A DNA stretch of 64,000 bases. It comes from Torulaspora globosa (Eukaryota > Ascomycota > Saccharomycetes > Saccharomycetales > Saccharomycetaceae). Position 1 is the stretch's first letter. Each line of letters starts with the position of its first letter. The stretch covers positions 372,001-436,000 of the forward strand of contig NC_050732.1 in NCBI RefSeq assembly GCF_014133895.1. The letters are read 5' to 3'. The notes beneath the pieces are model-generated. The model did not search any database. It was not told the origin of the DNA and saw only the letters and a program-made list of their open reading frames with translations. The translations under genes were made by a program, and so were the position numbers. Shown here piece after piece: positions 37,722-47,133 of this stretch.

Positions 37722-39305
37722 CTATATGCTCCTTCTTGTTCCTTCTAGTAAATCCTCTATCACCTTTTGGTTCTGATCGTTGCTTTGAATCGAATTCAGA
37801 ACTCCGAAGCACTGCAGCAGAGTAAGCTTGTCCTGTTGGGTGACGCCGTTTTCCTCCTCTTCATTGAAAATGTACATTTGAAAGCTTTTACTTGCTCCTT
37901 CGTTACTATCGATGAAATTTTGATAGTAAGGTAATACTATGCAGTCGCGGAAACATCGTAAAAGCAGGTAATCCACAGATAGAATATGCTGCGTTGGGCT
38001 CTCTTGAAAAGATCTATCCTGCCAGTACTTTGGGCTCGCTTGAAAGCTTCTTTCTAAGGGCATGAAAACCGCCATAACATCGTAATAAACCTGTTCATAA
38101 AAAATATGCCATATCACTCCAAGTCTCTTGAGAGATGTGTTCATGATATCCTCATTGGCATAATTAAAAACAATTTGGTTTTCCAGGATGTACAACGAAG
38201 AGGTTAAAAACTCTTCAACTTCGTCCAGGAATTTGCCATTTGGTGATGAAGCCTTGCTCTCGGTCTTCAAAGTGATATAGAAATCGAGTAATCTGTTTAA
38301 ATCTTCAACTTTGGCCGGAAGTTGCCATATCCTCTTAAACTTAAACAATTCGGTGGTGATAGTGCAATGGACAGTCCAAATATTTTCTTCTAGCAGATGT
38401 AACTCTTGAGCGTGAAAGTTCTTGTAATTAGCCTCAAGGGTGGACAAGTTCTTCAAAAAATCATGCAAGAACATCAGGTTAGCTGTGAACGAGTTCTCAT
38501 CCTGTATTGGCAAAAGTTGTTTATCGTACTGGCCTCCTTGGTTGAGAGAATGAAATGAATATGCAGATTTGGGTTCGCCGGAACTGTTGTGAATGAACTG
38601 AGAAGGTGCCTTATGCCTGGCATAGGAAGAATGCAAAATTTTGCTTAGTGGTGTCGGCGTAACGGATTCCAATTCTTCATCATGAGCCACCACCCTGCGT
38701 TGCCGGTGCTTGAATAGCTTTTTTGCAATGTTGGAGAGCGAGCTAGTCTTGTTTGGCATTTTTGTACTGAGCAGAGATCCTGATACGCTTGAACTACTCC
38801 TATTGGTGCTCGTTCGAAAAATTCTGGAGTTTCGATCGCCAAGGGACTGATTGTCTTTCCCTATTCCTAGAAACGTAGACCGCATTTTGCCCTTGGTGCT
38901 TGAACCGCTAGTATTTATGCTCTCATTGGAGATATCATCCTCCGATCTGTGGAAATCTCTCCTATGGGCTGAGCTGGCAAGGGAATCGCAGCTCTTCCCA
39001 GTAGCTAACGAGTGATCCTCGAGCGAAGCGTTAGACCTAAGGCTACGCTTAGATCGCCTTTGACCGCCACCATTAAAAATCGATTGAAATCCCACATGAG
39101 ACCAGCTTGGTGGGAAGACGGCGGTTACTTTAGTTGAATCGAGACCTTCATCGTCATCAGGGTGAGTTAGAGTCTGAGGAATGATATTTGACGAAATACT
39201 GTAGAACCTTGCCCTTGTTCGATTGGCGGAATCCTGACCATCTTCCTGTCTCGCGGTACTTAAAACTGCTGTAGCGCTTCTCTTACGGTTCAACGGCTGC
39301 GTCAT
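37722..39305 (-). CDS. BIT61: TORC2 subunit, single ancestor of Bit61 and Bit2
   Basis: This 527-residue protein corresponds to both S. cerevisiae Bit61 (YJL058C, 543) and Bit2 (YBR270C, 545), which are peripheral TORC2 subunits at the plasma membrane. The N-terminal 230 residues are disordered, serine-rich and basic, likely phosphorylated. The conserved C-terminal part contains FTANLMFLHDFLKNLSTLE, HLLEENIWTVHCTI, HIFYEQVYYDVMAVF and the RDCIVLPYYQNF segment shared with PRR5/HbrB proteins. One copy here, at the merge point of the two sister blocks, fits a pre-WGD genome. Confidence 0.9.
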   Translation of the reverse strand: MTQPLNRKRSATAVLSTARQEDGQDSANRTRARFYSISSNIIPQTLTHPDDDEGLDSTKVTAVFPPSWSHVGFQSIFNGGGQRRSKRSLRSNASLEDHSLATGKSCDSLASSAHRRDFHRSEDDISNESINTSGSSTKGKMRSTFLGIGKDNQSLGDRNSRIFRTSTNRSSSSVSGSLLSTKMPNKTSSLSNIAKKLFKHRQRRVVAHDEELESVTPTPLSKILHSSYARHKAPSQFIHNSSGEPKSAYSFHSLNQGGQYDKQLLPIQDENSFTANLMFLHDFLKNLSTLEANYKNFHAQELHLLEENIWTVHCTITTELFKFKRIWQLPAKVEDLNRLLDFYITLKTESKASSPNGKFLDEVEEFLTSSLYILENQIVFNYANEDIMNTSLKRLGVIWHIFYEQVYYDVMAVFMPLERSFQASPKYWQDRSFQESPTQHILSVDYLLLRCFRDCIVLPYYQNFIDSNEGASKSFQMYIFNEEEENGVTQQDKLTLLQCFGVLNSIQSNDQNQKVIEDLLEGTRRSI

Positions 39306-39442
39306 GGCTTCATTGACAACCGTAGGCCCTTTTTTGTTCCCTTTGTCTTACATAAGCTTGAAGCCCTTGTGGTCTTGACATTTTCCTTCAGATCATGAAA
39401 TGTATGTATAAATGCTATGCTAGTATGTTTTAGTAAAGGCTA

Positions 39443-41299
39443 TCAATTCGAGGCTCTGCTGTACCTGTCCATCATGAGGATAGCGCACAGGGCCAATAGA
39501 ATCCATTTCTGAGACTTCAGACTGGTCTTCAGGGAGATGCCCAACAGTATGAGTGAAAAATGCGCAGTAAGCGACGCTGTCGAAGACGAAAGAATCATAA
39601 TTGTTAGGACCGAATTAATTCCGATACAGAGGATGGTCTTGTATTGTGTCAATGGCATCCGCCGCTCTTCTGCCGACGATTCTTCTGTTTTTTCGTCAGC
39701 GACACTCGGATAATCCGCTGTAACGCCCTCGTTCTCGAGTGAAAAGTTGGCATCATCCTTTAGGAGCTCTAGTTCGTTGCTTGCACGACTGCTTATGAAC
39801 TCTACTTGAACTGTTTTGTCGGTCAATTTTTCCAAAAACAGAATTACTTCCCCAGCGGCAGGCCTTTCGGTTGCGTTTTTCGACAATAGTAGCAGCATCA
39901 AATCGAATATTCTGCTATCTATGGCTTTCAAATGCATCTCCTCATGCTTTCTAATTAAGGAGGATTTGTCTAAAGCGAATCCCAAAATGCTATGCTTCAG
40001 CTGGCCAATCTCTAACTGAGATTCGAAAGGTAGTTCCCCAAACACAATGAAATAACAAATCATACCCAAGGAGTACAGGTCCGAAGCAAACGTGTACTCA
40101 TTATAGTTTGTCGGTCTATGCTGGCTGGTACCGGGTATAATGACTTCCGGAGCGGTGAACTCCAGAGTGCCTGTAGCTCCTGTTGCCGTTCTTGATTCGC
40201 CATCCATTTGACATTCTCCGAGATCTCCGATGATTATAGTTGGGTAGTACTCCGCAATGGGCCGTTCTTCGATATTTTCCTCAAGCAAAAGGCAATTAGA
40301 TGGCTTTAAATCGCGATGAATAAGGCCGATATCATGCAATTCTTGCAAGCCGGTGGCCAAATCTTTGAGTATCGAAACTATCTGTTCTGTCGAGAGACCC
40401 AGCGCTTCGTTAGGATGACTTCTTCGATATAGGAACTTCTTCTTTCTCTCTTTTGGTGACTGAAGGTCCTGGAACTTGTGAAAAACGTCCTTGAAAATAA
40501 AATCTTCCAGATTTCCACCACTGCAGTATTCCTGAAGAATGAATATGCAGGGGATATCCTCAACAGCATCCAATTGTCGTCCATCCAAGGTCCTCACTAA
40601 CCCACAAGCAGTATTCATCTCCAACCAAACATGGTTGTACGTGATGAGGTTAGCACTGCGATTTGTCAAAGAGCTCAAAGCTTTCACTTCCCGAATACAT
40701 TTTTGAAACCAGGCCATGTCATTGCCAATTGGAATCTTTTTCACTGCAAATATCCCCAGTTCAATATCGCCGATCTTGTGCACAACCTTATATACGGAGC
40801 CCCGGGCTCCATTCCCCAGTAATGACAAGGTCTTGAAGAACTTATGAAAGTAACCGGGGATGAAAAGGTTATCGGGGAGGAAAAACTGGTGTTGAGGTCC
40901 CAGAGCCGGTCGTTCGTTCTGCTCCAGCGAATAATGTCTATGGCTGCTTTCCAGCAATTTGAAGTACTTTCGAGAAAGAATACCCTTCGGCCTCAGTCTT
41001 CTGCTAGTTCTTGGCTCTTTCAGCACCTCCAAGACATTATTACCACCAACAGACGCATCCTTAACCTCTGTGACATCCCCAACGCTCGGATTGACTTCGG
41101 TACCACACTGAGGACACACAAATGAAGCAATTGACGCTTTCGCAGCCTGATTCCACGAAGAATCCACGTCACCCGTCTCTGTGTCGAATACTTTTTCAAA
41201 GAACTCCAGCGAACCATTTGACGGATACACTATAACTAGCGACCTTGAAGTGGGATCATCCAATATCACTGAGCCCTCTTTATATGGCACGAGACTCAT
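39443..41299 (-). CDS. IKS1: Putative serine/threonine kinase Iks1 with C-terminal membrane segments
   Basis: This 618-residue protein (667 in S. cerevisiae) is a protein kinase of uncertain function, reported to affect copper and ion sensitivity. A CxxC pair (CPQCG, residues 62-66) precedes the kinase domain. The glycine loop is LGNGARGSVY (161-170), the ATP lysine K187 in AVKK, and the catalytic loop HRDLKPSN begins at 328. The metal-binding motif reads DLG (359-361) in place of DFG. The insert between subdomains III and V is long. The last ~65 residues form hydrophobic segments that probably anchor the protein in a membrane. It diverges from EFM2. Confidence 0.9.
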   Translation of the reverse strand: MSLVPYKEGSVILDDPTSRSLVIVYPSNGSLEFFEKVFDTETGDVDSSWNQAAKASIASFVCPQCGTEVNPSVGDVTEVKDASVGGNNVLEVLKEPRTSRRLRPKGILSRKYFKLLESSHRHYSLEQNERPALGPQHQFFLPDNLFIPGYFHKFFKTLSLLGNGARGSVYKVVHKIGDIELGIFAVKKIPIGNDMAWFQKCIREVKALSSLTNRSANLITYNHVWLEMNTACGLVRTLDGRQLDAVEDIPCIFILQEYCSGGNLEDFIFKDVFHKFQDLQSPKERKKKFLYRRSHPNEALGLSTEQIVSILKDLATGLQELHDIGLIHRDLKPSNCLLLEENIEERPIAEYYPTIIIGDLGECQMDGESRTATGATGTLEFTAPEVIIPGTSQHRPTNYNEYTFASDLYSLGMICYFIVFGELPFESQLEIGQLKHSILGFALDKSSLIRKHEEMHLKAIDSRIFDLMLLLLSKNATERPAAGEVILFLEKLTDKTVQVEFISSRASNELELLKDDANFSLENEGVTADYPSVADEKTEESSAEERRMPLTQYKTILCIGINSVLTIMILSSSTASLTAHFSLILLGISLKTSLKSQKWILLALCAILMMDRYSRASN

Positions 41300-41809
41300 A
41301 TTCCGCCCGAGACACCTGCAAGCTATGCTTCATCTGCCTGTAACGATTAAGGTTTGTATGGTTGTAGATCAAATCCCTTTGATATTAACGCCTCTAAGAG
41401 CCATCACGTGGTATATTCATCCCAGCAAGCAGCCAAAGCCTAGCCGCTGGGTTCCGTATCGTTTTGATGCACTGTGCATTCCTTGTCTATGGTTTGGCCT
41501 CTCTGTAGGCTTGTCTCTTTAATTGTATCGTTCTCGAGAGTTGCTTCAGTATGGCTTCGTCTTGAAAAGCGTCATTATTTCACTTGGGCGATCAAGATAA
41601 GGATCAGGCTATCAGTGCGATCGGCTGAATGGATTGCAATGGCCTGAGAGACTTGAGCTTGACGCCTTTTATGGCTAGGAATTCGCCTTTGATCTTTGCA
41701 AGGCATAGCGGTGTGAAATTTTTCGTATAGATCTGCGATGAGGTAAATCGCTTGGCAAAACAGCTTGAGAGAATGGTTGAAGGCTGGCTAGGTTGGGTTG
41801 GCAGCTGGG
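41300..41809. other. Divergent intergenic region IKS1-EFM2
   Basis: About 510 bp without a supported gene. A CACGTG site lies at 41405-41410, about 105 bp upstream of IKS1. The open frames here look like chance. The frame of EFM2 is open to a TTG at 41798 with no earlier ATG. Confidence 0.5.
41405..41410. promoter_or_regulatory. CACGTG E-box upstream of IKS1
   Basis: The hexamer sits in ATCACGTGG, about 105 bp from the IKS1 ATG. TCACGTG is the preferred Cbf1 form. Confidence 0.4.
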
Positions 41810-43018
41810 ATGTTTGATCCTCTTGATCTGTATACCGCCAAGGAGGCGAAGGAAGAGGGCCAGTGTGAGGAGATAGTGGGAAATGGTCACGCAAACCATC
41901 GTGCTAGCGACGAAATTGATGTCGACGATGCTGAGGGAGAAGTAGAAGACCATGGCTTTTTAGACGTTCTTGACTTACCTCCGGCGTATTTAGCGACCCC
42001 GCAGGTGTTGCTTTGCGTGCTGGGTCTGTTACAGCCAGCCACTCAAGTCAACTTTAGCGATATAAACCGTGATCGTGATGCATCGGTGTCAGTTATTTGC
42101 CAGGAGAAACATATACCATTAGAGTATCTTGAGCAGGCTGTCCGTTACTATTCTCAGCAGTGTCCAAACGCTGATCTGAACAGCGCTTCGAAAATATGCT
42201 CCAGAATTCCACAAATGGCAGTGACGCATGGGGCTTTAATGCTCCCTTACTATACCTCGGTCTTGAAGTATTATGAGGATAGGGACCATCTTTTGCGAGA
42301 CGAGATCATCAGACAGGCGAGCTTAAGAATTGCTGAGAGCTGCGGACGCAGCGCTCAGCCTTCAATGACCCGACAGTTTACCTTTGACTGTCTGGAACGC
42401 TCTATTAACATTCACGAGCCATCTCTCACAGCGGATAATCTCGGCTGGAAGACTTGGGGTTCTTCTTTCATCCTCTCTCAAAAACTCATTAATAGGCTCC
42501 ATCAAGGGCACTTTAAATCTCCGTTGAGGGTACTTGAACTAGGTTCTGGAACTGGCTTGGCAGGCATCTCATGGCTAGCAAAATGGGTCGAACTTCATGG
42601 CGAAGAGGGCATCGAAATGTTCCTGACAGACCTTCCAGAGATCATCTCCAACTTGCGCAAAAACGCAGACATCAACCGACTGAATAATATTGCCAAAGTG
42701 GCAGCGTTGGACTGGACAAACCCGTCACATTTCATCGAAATGCATTCTAGTAAGACTTTTGATGTCGTAATAGTTTCAGATCCAATATATTCCCCGGATC
42801 ATCCAGAGTTGGTGGTCAGTATCATTGAGAGGTTCTTATCTGAGCAAGGGACGTGCTTTTTGGAGATTCCTGCTAGAGCCAGATATGCCGCTGAGAGAAG
42901 GCGATTACGTCGATTGCTCGAGGACCGAAAATTCACCATAATCCGGGAAGAGGTTGACCAAGGTCTTGAAGACTGGGGGATGGTCGAGTATCTGTTTCTA
43001 GAAATTAAACATAAATAG
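41810..43018 (+). CDS. EFM2: Elongation-factor lysine methyltransferase Efm2
   Basis: This 402-residue seven-beta-strand methyltransferase (419 in S. cerevisiae) methylates translation elongation factor eEF2. The start at MFDPLDLYTAK matches the family exactly. The S-adenosylmethionine motif is VLELGSGTGLAGISW, with the acidic residue of strand 2 in LTDLPEII. DWTNPSHF and VSDPIYSPDHPELV are typical of the METTL21-like group. The segment HEPSLTADNLGWKTWGSS upstream of the domain is diagnostic. It converges on ZAP1 across 43 bp. Confidence 0.93.
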   Translation: MFDPLDLYTAKEAKEEGQCEEIVGNGHANHRASDEIDVDDAEGEVEDHGFLDVLDLPPAYLATPQVLLCVLGLLQPATQVNFSDINRDRDASVSVICQEKHIPLEYLEQAVRYYSQQCPNADLNSASKICSRIPQMAVTHGALMLPYYTSVLKYYEDRDHLLRDEIIRQASLRIAESCGRSAQPSMTRQFTFDCLERSINIHEPSLTADNLGWKTWGSSFILSQKLINRLHQGHFKSPLRVLELGSGTGLAGISWLAKWVELHGEEGIEMFLTDLPEIISNLRKNADINRLNNIAKVAALDWTNPSHFIEMHSSKTFDVVIVSDPIYSPDHPELVVSIIERFLSEQGTCFLEIPARARYAAERRRLRRLLEDRKFTIIREEVDQGLEDWGMVEYLFLEIKHK

Positions 43019-43061
43019 AAATGGAGTACAATGCAGGTAACGCCAATAATGTGTATGAGTA

Positions 43062-45437
43062 CTACTTACTCTTCTTGAAGCATCTAGCTTCATGTGCTTG
43101 AAATTTCTCAATTGTATCGAACCCTCGTTTGCAGTGGCTACAGCTATATTTCTTCTTATGGCATTTCATGTGCTTACTCAAGTTGGATGACTCGCTGAAT
43201 CTTTTGCCGCAAATTTTACATTCGAGTGGCTTTTCTCCCGTGTGCGTTCGAATATGGATCTTCAGTGAGCTAGAAACAGCGAATCTTTTGCCGCATATGT
43301 GGCATTCGAAGGGCTTTTCTCCAGAATGGATCCTCATGTGTTGAGTCAGCGTATCTTCGTTCGAGAAGCATTTGCCACAGACTTGGCATTTATGAGGTTT
43401 ATAGCCTGAATGAACTTTGAGATGGCGTACCAACTTCTGACGCTGAGCAAACTTACGGTTACAGCCACGCCATAGACATTGGTACTCCGATTTGCCTCTG
43501 TCCAGGTGTTCTTCGAGGTGCTTGGTTAGGGAAGCAGCAGAATCAAGTTCTGCTGTACAATCACCCCATTTGCATTGAAACTTCGGGACCTGCGAAGTCT
43601 CTTCGGGTTTATTGGAATGCGCTTGCAGAACAGGTGGATGGCAATCTTGTGCAACAGTCATTGGTTTTATGCATGAATCAGATGTTGTAATATTCAATCC
43701 AAAGTTTATTCCGTGATCCGAGTTAATGTGATTGATCAACGAACAAGTGTCTTCGCCTTTGAAAGTACACGGTATCCAATAACAGGAGGCATCTTCGTCT
43801 GCAACATGATCTCTGAGCATGTGTCTTTGAAGGTCAATTAAGCTTGAAAAAGATTCAGGACATTGGTCCCATTTACATTGGATCGCATTTTCATCTTTCT
43901 TAAATAACCAGTTGAACGCTATTGTAGGTTCCTGAGGCATGTTTCCACAGTCTTCTATTTTAGGCACTGAAGTTTGGTAAGACATATCACCTGAAACCGG
44001 GCTTCCAGTTTTGGGGATGGTTGATCTTTCAAAGCTATAATTCTTGTTATCCCACTCTGAAGTAATATCATCGCCATTGAGACCATTGCTAGCACTCTCT
44101 CGACTGGTATCACTTGGCTGGCAATGTGCGGTGCAATTTTGCAGCTGTACTCGATGGTGATGATGATTGTGTCTATTGTTACTTGATGCAAAGGATGGTT
44201 TACACTTTATTGTGGACTCGAGCAGGTTGATTCCTTGATTTCCCTCGTTTTCGGATATATGGTGATGATGATGACTATGATGATTCATGTGATTGGCAAA
44301 TGGAACTTCATATAAAGATGATATATTGCACAGATCGTCCAGGATTTGCAAGTCAAGTTGTGAGTTCATGAAATGGGATGGATATTTCTTAGCGGTTAGC
44401 GGAGGAACATTCGATGCAGAACCCTGAGCAGAGTGGTACGTTTCCCCATCGCCTAGAAGATCCAGTTCGCTATGCGTCGAATGTGTTGACGACAATGTGG
44501 TGGATGAATTTTCCCTCGGTAAAGGTGCGCGAGCTCGACTATAATCATGCGGATGTCGATGGTGGCAATACTGGCAATGTTTATCTTTGACATCGGAATC
44601 CAGATTCTCGGGAGAAGAAGAGGCCCCATGTTTATGCTCGTGTCCCAGATTCAAACACTCTTCACAAAATTTTTCGAAGATATTTTCGTCATCATTTTCA
44701 TCGTCTTCAAAGTCCAAGTCCTTAGGCTTCACTATTTTATCGCTGGATATTTCACAATTGTCAATGACCAAGTGATCCAGGTTGGGAGTTGCTAGAGAGT
44801 CAATACTGCTTTTTGAAACAGGCCTTCGATTCTTCTTGTACCGCCTGAGTTCGTCCCGATTGACGCCTCTCGGTATACCATCAACCGTTGCTGCGCTGCT
44901 CGCGGTCGTTGCGTCATGCGTCGCATCGCAGCAGATCTCTAGGATTTTCGGCGGGCAATGGCAGTTCTCTTCTCCAGCACCGTGCGAGAACTTCCGCTTG
45001 CTACTGGGGAGCAGCAGGGCTTGATCGTTATACAAATGGCCAAGCGACGGTTTGGACTGCAAAAATCCCTGTTTACCATCTGCGCCGACGTTGCTTGCAT
45101 CTCTCGTCATCCAGCCAGCGGGTTTCCCACCTTGGTGATAATTGACAAACTGGAAAAACTGGCAGTCTAAATTCTCGTTATCGCCGCCGAGACATTTCTC
45201 ATCCAACTGGCTGCCGTCACCTTGTGGCATCACCCCCGATTTCATAATCCCCTTCGATAGCAGCGATCTATCCGCCGGCGTATCGCTGGCGGGAAGCGGC
45301 GTTCGATGAACATGACCGTGAATCAGAGTCATGTTGTCATAATTGTGGATGTGGCCATGTACGACACCCTCATCACTAACGCCATCTTTCTTGGCATTCG
45401 CGCCGCCCGCCCCGTCGGTCATACAGCTTGGAGGCAT
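43062..45437 (-). CDS. ZAP1: Zinc-responsive transcription activator Zap1
   Basis: This 791-residue zinc-sensing activator (880 in S. cerevisiae) controls zinc uptake genes. The start is the ATG at 45437; a further ATG 15 bases on gives MTDGAGGANA. The N-terminus has VVHGHIHNYDNMTLIHGHVH, characteristic of Zap1. The middle has Cys/His-rich zinc-responsive stretches (CQYCHHRHPHDY, HMNHHSHHHHHI, HNHHHHRV). Seven C2H2 fingers follow. Fingers 1-2, in the second activation domain, begin IQCKWDQCPESF and ASCYWIPCTF. Fingers 3-7 make the DNA-binding domain from FQCKWGDCTAEL to LECKICGKRF. An extra CSHCKRGF...H...C motif follows finger 7. A candidate zinc-response element lies in its own promoter. 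Confidence 0.94.
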   Translation of the reverse strand: MPPSCMTDGAGGANAKKDGVSDEGVVHGHIHNYDNMTLIHGHVHRTPLPASDTPADRSLLSKGIMKSGVMPQGDGSQLDEKCLGGDNENLDCQFFQFVNYHQGGKPAGWMTRDASNVGADGKQGFLQSKPSLGHLYNDQALLLPSSKRKFSHGAGEENCHCPPKILEICCDATHDATTASSAATVDGIPRGVNRDELRRYKKNRRPVSKSSIDSLATPNLDHLVIDNCEISSDKIVKPKDLDFEDDENDDENIFEKFCEECLNLGHEHKHGASSSPENLDSDVKDKHCQYCHHRHPHDYSRARAPLPRENSSTTLSSTHSTHSELDLLGDGETYHSAQGSASNVPPLTAKKYPSHFMNSQLDLQILDDLCNISSLYEVPFANHMNHHSHHHHHISENEGNQGINLLESTIKCKPSFASSNNRHNHHHHRVQLQNCTAHCQPSDTSRESASNGLNGDDITSEWDNKNYSFERSTIPKTGSPVSGDMSYQTSVPKIEDCGNMPQEPTIAFNWLFKKDENAIQCKWDQCPESFSSLIDLQRHMLRDHVADEDASCYWIPCTFKGEDTCSLINHINSDHGINFGLNITTSDSCIKPMTVAQDCHPPVLQAHSNKPEETSQVPKFQCKWGDCTAELDSAASLTKHLEEHLDRGKSEYQCLWRGCNRKFAQRQKLVRHLKVHSGYKPHKCQVCGKCFSNEDTLTQHMRIHSGEKPFECHICGKRFAVSSSLKIHIRTHTGEKPLECKICGKRFSESSNLSKHMKCHKKKYSCSHCKRGFDTIEKFQAHEARCFKKSK

Positions 45438-45625
45438 CTGTGTAGCTCTGATAGCCTTCACTCTTGCAAGTCCGCAATTCTATCAATAAGTTGTGGACTG
45501 AAAGTTTGGATCTCTTATTCAAACCCACCTCGCCGCCACAGCAGCACCATCTCCATGTCAGCTGGGCGCTTGGCCTCCAGCGGCATTCTCTGGCATTTTG
45601 TCTTGATTTTTCTGCTCAGCTAAAC

Positions 45626-45636
45626 ACCCTCAGGGT
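45626..45636 (-). promoter_or_regulatory. ZAP1: Candidate zinc-response element in the ZAP1 promoter
   Basis: ACCCTCAGGGT is a perfect 11-bp interrupted palindrome. It fits the relaxed Zap1 site ACCYYNARGGT (best form ACCTTNAAGGT). It lies 189 bp upstream of the ZAP1 ATG. In S. cerevisiae ZAP1 activates its own promoter through such an element, so autoregulation is likely conserved here. Confidence 0.65.
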
Positions 45637-45745
45637 TACGACTTATGGAAAAGTCACACGACAACAAATTGGCAACCGGCGCTTTCTCCGCTACATAATG
45701 CTCCCTGTCCCGGTCGCCAGAAGCCGCAGGAGCATTAAGATCGCG

Positions 45746-45753
45746 TCACGTGA
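45746..45753. promoter_or_regulatory. TCACGTGA palindrome between ZAP1 and LOG1
   Basis: This 8-bp palindrome contains CACGTG in its preferred Cbf1 context. It lies about 310 bp from ZAP1 and 470 bp from LOG1. Confidence 0.45.
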
Positions 45754-46225
45754 CATCATATCAGACATACAGCATGATGGAAGTGGCTGGCGGTTGCCGC
45801 CAGAGGTCATAAACCTGCTGCGAACATCTCTTCCGTCTTCCTTCCGCTGCCATCGATCGCAATCATTGTTTTCCGCTCGGTGGCGTTAGCCGCCCAACCC
45901 AAAAAAACGTCTCACAGCTTTAGCGCTGGCCGAAGAAGCATCCGACACCATCTGCAATCGCTATAGCACCACCGCTACTCCGAAGACACCGTTCAGCGCC
46001 AAAACACTGATAATGACCCGCCTCTGGACCTGGAAAGTGGTGCTTAGAAGTGATGAACTCGCTTTAACGTGTGTTTTCTTATCAAGCGCGCGATCGGAAG
46101 CCCTAACCGCGAGCCCTAAACTCCTGGTCGCGATTAGGCAGGTAAGGATGTGATACTTAAAGATAGTGTATTGTGACAACCCCGTGGACTAGGTTCCGAG
46201 TTGTAAGCGGCAAGACTGGGCTGCA

Positions 46226-46912
46226 ATGACATCTGGTATTAGTAGCGTTTGTGTTTATTGTGGTTCTAGTTTTGGAAACGATTCAAAATACTCGGAACAG
46301 GCTAAAGCGTTGGGTGAGCTGCTGCACAAGTTGAAGTGGAGATTGGTGTATGGCGGTGGTAGTACTGGTTTGATGGGAACGATAGCTAGTTCTGCTATGG
46401 GGCCGGGTTGCGACGGTAAGGTGTTAGGTATCATCCCGAATGCTTTGGTAGCGAAGGAAAGAGACTCTGGCGACGATGCAGATGTTAACGCCAAGCTCAG
46501 GGAGTCAGTTGACAACCACAAGGGTTCTACGCCGATCTCGAGCAAGTATGGGGAGACCTGTGTTGTGCCAGACATGCATACGAGAAAGCGGAAGATGGCG
46601 GAGGAGAGCGACGCGTTTGTTGCGATGCCTGGCGGGTACGGTACGCTGGAAGAGATCATGGAGTGTATTACGTGGTCGCAGCTGGGCATTCACGGTAAGC
46701 CTATAGTGCTGTTCAACATCGACGGGTTTTATGACCGTCTGTTGGAGTTTATTGGGCATTCGATCAAGGAGGGCTTTATTAGCAAGAAGAACGGTCTCAT
46801 CATCGAGGTGGCCACGACTCCAAGAGAAGTGATCGACAAGATTGCGCATTACGCCGTTCCCGATGGAAGATTCAACCTGCACTGGGATGACGAAGGCCGT
46901 AACCACGGCTAG
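46226..46912 (+). CDS. LOG1: LOG-family nucleotide phosphoribohydrolase-like protein
   Basis: This 228-residue protein (245 in S. cerevisiae, YJL055W) belongs to the LOG family, originally labelled lysine decarboxylases. These cleave the N-glycosidic bond of nucleoside 5'-monophosphates. In yeast it has been linked to detoxification of purine and pyrimidine analogues. The Rossmann-like fold begins [11 protein letters not shown] and GGGSTGLMG. The catalytic signature PGGYGTLEE is at residues 135-143. The accompanying Arg/Lys residues are in MHTRKRKM. All are intact. It is followed by TIM54 on the same strand. Confidence 0.92.
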   Translation: MTSGISSVCVYCGSSFGNDSKYSEQAKALGELLHKLKWRLVYGGGSTGLMGTIASSAMGPGCDGKVLGIIPNALVAKERDSGDDADVNAKLRESVDNHKGSTPISSKYGETCVVPDMHTRKRKMAEESDAFVAMPGGYGTLEEIMECITWSQLGIHGKPIVLFNIDGFYDRLLEFIGHSIKEGFISKKNGLIIEVATTPREVIDKIAHYAVPDGRFNLHWDDEGRNHG

Positions 46913-47133
46913 AGGGCTTCCGACACTTTGGACTGGCTGCTTGATCATGGCTGAGCTGCGTCGGATGCTGGCGCAGGTAGGATAAATGCTAACCTGTATA
47001 ACAAGATAGAGTATTTTCAGAGTAGGTACTACTGTTTTTCGAAGTAGCGAGTTATTAAAAAATTGGAGGCATCGCAGACTTTAAAATCTTCGAGATAGCC
47101 ATGGCCTGATTAGGGAGTGCTCAATACTCTGTG

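Larger units (their letters stand above)
45438..46225. other. Divergent intergenic region ZAP1-LOG1
   Basis: About 790 bp. It holds a zinc-response-like palindrome at 45626-45636 and a TCACGTGA palindrome at 45746-45753, both listed separately. The plus-strand open frames overlapping the ZAP1 5' end have no recognisable features. Confidence 0.55.

Noticed and set aside
43006..43016. Exact match to the S. cerevisiae 11-bp origin consensus (minus strand ATTTATGTTTA)
   Set aside because: Such matches are frequent by chance, origin consensus differs among yeasts, and no supporting flanking elements were seen at the EFM2-ZAP1 junction.
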